A stretch of DNA of 5,969 nucleotides, taken from NCBI GenBank assembly GCA_963966275.1, contig CAWZYQ010000193.1, positions 1-5,969 of the forward strand, read 5' to 3'. This DNA comes from UBA10427 sp003500135. Lineage in GTDB: Bacteria > Bacteroidota > Bacteroidia > Cytophagales > Cyclobacteriaceae. The position numbers and the translations under genes are program-made. Under the pieces are notes generated by a model. It was not told the DNA's origin. It saw nothing but the letters and a program-made list of their open reading frames with translations, and made no database searches. Shown here one piece after another: positions 4,394 to 5,969 of the stretch. The stretch's first letter is position 1. Each line of letters starts with the position of its first letter.

Positions 4394-5969
4394 ATGAAAA
4401 AGAAATTGATATTTTTTCTCGTTTGGTTTTTAGCCGTAACGATAAGCCTTGCTCAGGCACAAGACAAAAATCTGGAAAAAACTTTGTTTAGAGCGAACAA
4501 GTTTTTTGAGATCCAAAATTACGAGGAAGCTCTTAAGCTTTATAAAGAAGTTCTTGAGGCAGGTAAATATGACCCTTTGATCAGTTATCGGATTGCCAAA
4601 AGTTATAGCGAATCTACAGAAATCAATGAAAGGATAGCGGCGATCCCTTTTTTCCAGAGCGCCTTAAACAACGGCCTTGAAGAACTACCCCCAATGTTCT
4701 ACTATGATCTTGGAAGGGTTTATTTTGAAAATGAGCAGTTGGACAATGCGATAAATGCATTTGAAAAACAAAAGGAATACACGGATAATAAAAAAGTCCT
4801 TTCAGAGCTTGATTTAAGAATTGCCCAAGCCAGGAATGCCAAAACGATAATGTCGCGGCCAGTAAATATCAGCATCCGGTTATTAAGTGATAATGTAAAT
4901 ACGGAATACACAGAATATAATCCGATTGTGTCGGCTGATGAAAATGTTATGGCCTTTACAAGTCTGAGGCCATCGGAAAACGGGCGCGATTTTCTGGAGG
5001 AAATATTTATATCCTATAGTACTTCAGGTACCTGGTCGGTTCCGGAAAAGGTGGAGGTAAAAACTGAAAACAACCTTGGCACGGCAGGTTTATCACCTGA
5101 TGGACAGGAAATGATCATATTCATAGGCGCCGCCAATGGTGGGGGTAACCTCTACAAGATTCGTCGTGATGGCAAGAAGTGGACCCGTCCTGAACCACTG
5201 GACCAGGCGATCAATTCGAAATACCTTGAGACTACGGCCAGTATCGCACCAGACGGCAGAAGAATTTATTTTGCCAGTAACAGACCTGGCGGTTATGGCG
5301 GACTTGATATTTACATGTCAGAAAGTCAAGAAGATAAAACCTGGGGAAGACCAGTAAATATGGGGCCTGTCATAAACTCCGAATTCGATGAAGATGCTCC
5401 ATTTATTCATCCGGGAGGTGAAATGTTATTTTTCACTTCTGATCGTCCGGAAAGCATTGGTGGTAATGACATTTTTAAATCGGTCAGAGAAAACGGTGAG
5501 TGGATAACTCCGCAAAATATGGGCTACCCCATTAACACCGTAGCCGATGATAATTATTTCACTCTCATAGCTGATGGCACACGTGGATACTTCTCCTCAG
5601 ACAGAAAAGACGGGGCCGGAGGGCAGGATATTTATCTTATGGATATGCCGGAAGATTTTGGCACCATTCCTTTAACCATGATAAAAGGTAGAATCCGTGA
5701 TGCTGAAACCAATGGGCCGATCCCCTCAAAAATATTAATCGTGGACAAAGAAACGAATGAAGAGATTGAGTATGTCTACAACCCCGATCCTGTTACGGGT
5801 GATTATCTGGTGATTTTACCTCCCAACAAAAACTATGACATGATCATTGAATCGGAAGGCTTTTTGCCGTATACATTCAATATTGATATTCCCAATCAAA
5901 CTTATTTCTACGAGCTGTTTCAAAAGATAAGCTTAAAAACTATCAAACAGTTCGATGTGGTGGTAGGTC
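4394..5969 (+). CDS. TPR-PD40-regulatory-like envelope protein, PorE-like OmpA family (3' end outside window)
   Basis: 525 codons are visible from ATG at 4394 and the frame is still open at the edge. Residues 1-22 are a Sec signal peptide (MKKK, hydrophobic core, cleavage expected after AQA-22); there is no lipobox and no cysteine in the visible part, so it should be a soluble or peptidoglycan-linked periplasmic protein. Residues about 27-150 form three TPR-like helix pairs. Residues 175-418 hold five PD40 propeller motifs. Residues 430-500 resemble a carboxypeptidase-regulatory-like beta domain (IKGRIRDAETNGPIP, then GDYLVILPPNKNYDMII), and the following YFYELFQKISLKTIK is typical of the linker before an OmpA peptidoglycan-binding domain. 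This order is that of PorE of Porphyromonas gingivalis, a type IX secretion component that links the outer membrane to peptidoglycan, and of many Bacteroidota OmpA-family paralogues. A PorE function is inference; no por/gld/spr gene is in view. Upstream context: a 109-bp gap after the symporter, so its own promoter is likely. Confidence 0.88.
   Translation, partial: MKKKLIFFLVWFLAVTISLAQAQDKNLEKTLFRANKFFEIQNYEEALKLYKEVLEAGKYDPLISYRIAKSYSESTEINERIAAIPFFQSALNNGLEELPPMFYYDLGRVYFENEQLDNAINAFEKQKEYTDNKKVLSELDLRIAQARNAKTIMSRPVNISIRLLSDNVNTEYTEYNPIVSADENVMAFTSLRPSENGRDFLEEIFISYSTSGTWSVPEKVEVKTENNLGTAGLSPDGQEMIIFIGAANGGGNLYKIRRDGKKWTRPEPLDQAINSKYLETTASIAPDGRRIYFASNRPGGYGGLDIYMSESQEDKTWGRPVNMGPVINSEFDEDAPFIHPGGEMLFFTSDRPESIGGNDIFKSVRENGEWITPQNMGYPINTVADDNYFTLIADGTRGYFSSDRKDGAGGQDIYLMDMPEDFGTIPLTMIKGRIRDAETNGPIPSKILIVDKETNEEIEYVYNPDPVTGDYLVILPPNKNYDMIIESEGFLPYTFNIDIPNQTYFYELFQKISLKTIKQFDVVVG
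4916..5647 (+). repeat. Five degenerate PD40 (WD40-like propeller) repeats inside the envelope protein
   Basis: Protein-level repeat with a period of 49-54 residues. The core S/APDG..IYF.SNR..G.GG.DIY recurs at residues 175, 229, 279, 332 and 385, each of the last four preceded by W..P (W214, W263, W317, W370). The third (IAPDGRRIYFASNRPGGYGG) and fifth are closest to consensus; the second is eroded, with GAANGGGNLY where SNR..G.GG.DIY is expected. DNA identity between copies is low, so this is an old domain duplication and not a recent tandem repeat. Confidence 0.85.

Noticed and set aside
5136..5357. 73-codon plus-strand frame inside the TPR/PD40 gene
   Set aside because: Different phase from an uninterrupted frame that shows clear PD40 repeats at the same place.
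1..5969. Mobile element, CRISPR array, tRNA/rRNA or defence system
   Set aside because: No transposase, integrase, regularly spaced repeats, tRNA-like cloverleaf or nuclease-type protein could be found on either strand.

Overview
The window looks like an ordinary chromosomal stretch from a member of the Bacteroidota, most likely a free-living Cytophagales-type bacterium. That placement is inferred from three things: promoter -7 boxes of the TAnnTTTG type, mostly weak ribosome-binding sites, and an envelope protein that combines TPR, PD40 and regulatory-like domains. No RNA gene, insertion sequence, CRISPR array, phage gene or pseudogene was seen. Gene density is high and every long reading frame belongs to a recognisable family.

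Layout. Positions 1-740 (+) hold the C-terminal half of a TrkH/KtrB-type potassium channel subunit, cut by the left edge. It is followed after 2 bp by an atypical prolipoprotein diacylglyceryl transferase (lgt, 743-1579, +). The 3' end of lgt overlaps by 23 bp the end of a convergent lipid kinase gene of the YegS/DgkB type (1557-2435, -). Upstream of that kinase on the same strand is clpS (2488-2775, -), the Clp protease adaptor. A 66-bp divergent promoter region separates clpS from a sodium:solute symporter gene (2842-4284, +). After 109 bp of AT-rich DNA comes a large secreted or periplasmic protein with TPR repeats, five PD40 propeller motifs and a carboxypeptidase-regulatory-like domain (4394 to beyond 5969, +). 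This order matches PorE-type OmpA-family proteins of the type IX secretion / gliding apparatus, although the expected OmpA domain lies outside the window.

How the genes relate. trkH-lgt and clpS-lipid kinase look like two short transcription units pointing at each other. Lgt consumes phosphatidylglycerol to make lipoproteins, and the lipid kinase phosphorylates diacylglycerol or a related lipid, so both act at the inner membrane. Their adjacency does not prove a joint pathway. clpS, the symporter and the TPR/PD40 gene look like independent housekeeping or envelope functions.

No clearly undescribed system was found. The points most worth a second look are: an Lgt whose active-site signature departs from the Escherichia coli form; a copy of the clpS -7 box sitting directly on the GTG start codon of the lipid kinase; mirrored, mutually overlapping promoters between clpS and the symporter gene; a Phe at the ClpS gatekeeper position; and a PorE-like protein that lacks a lipobox.
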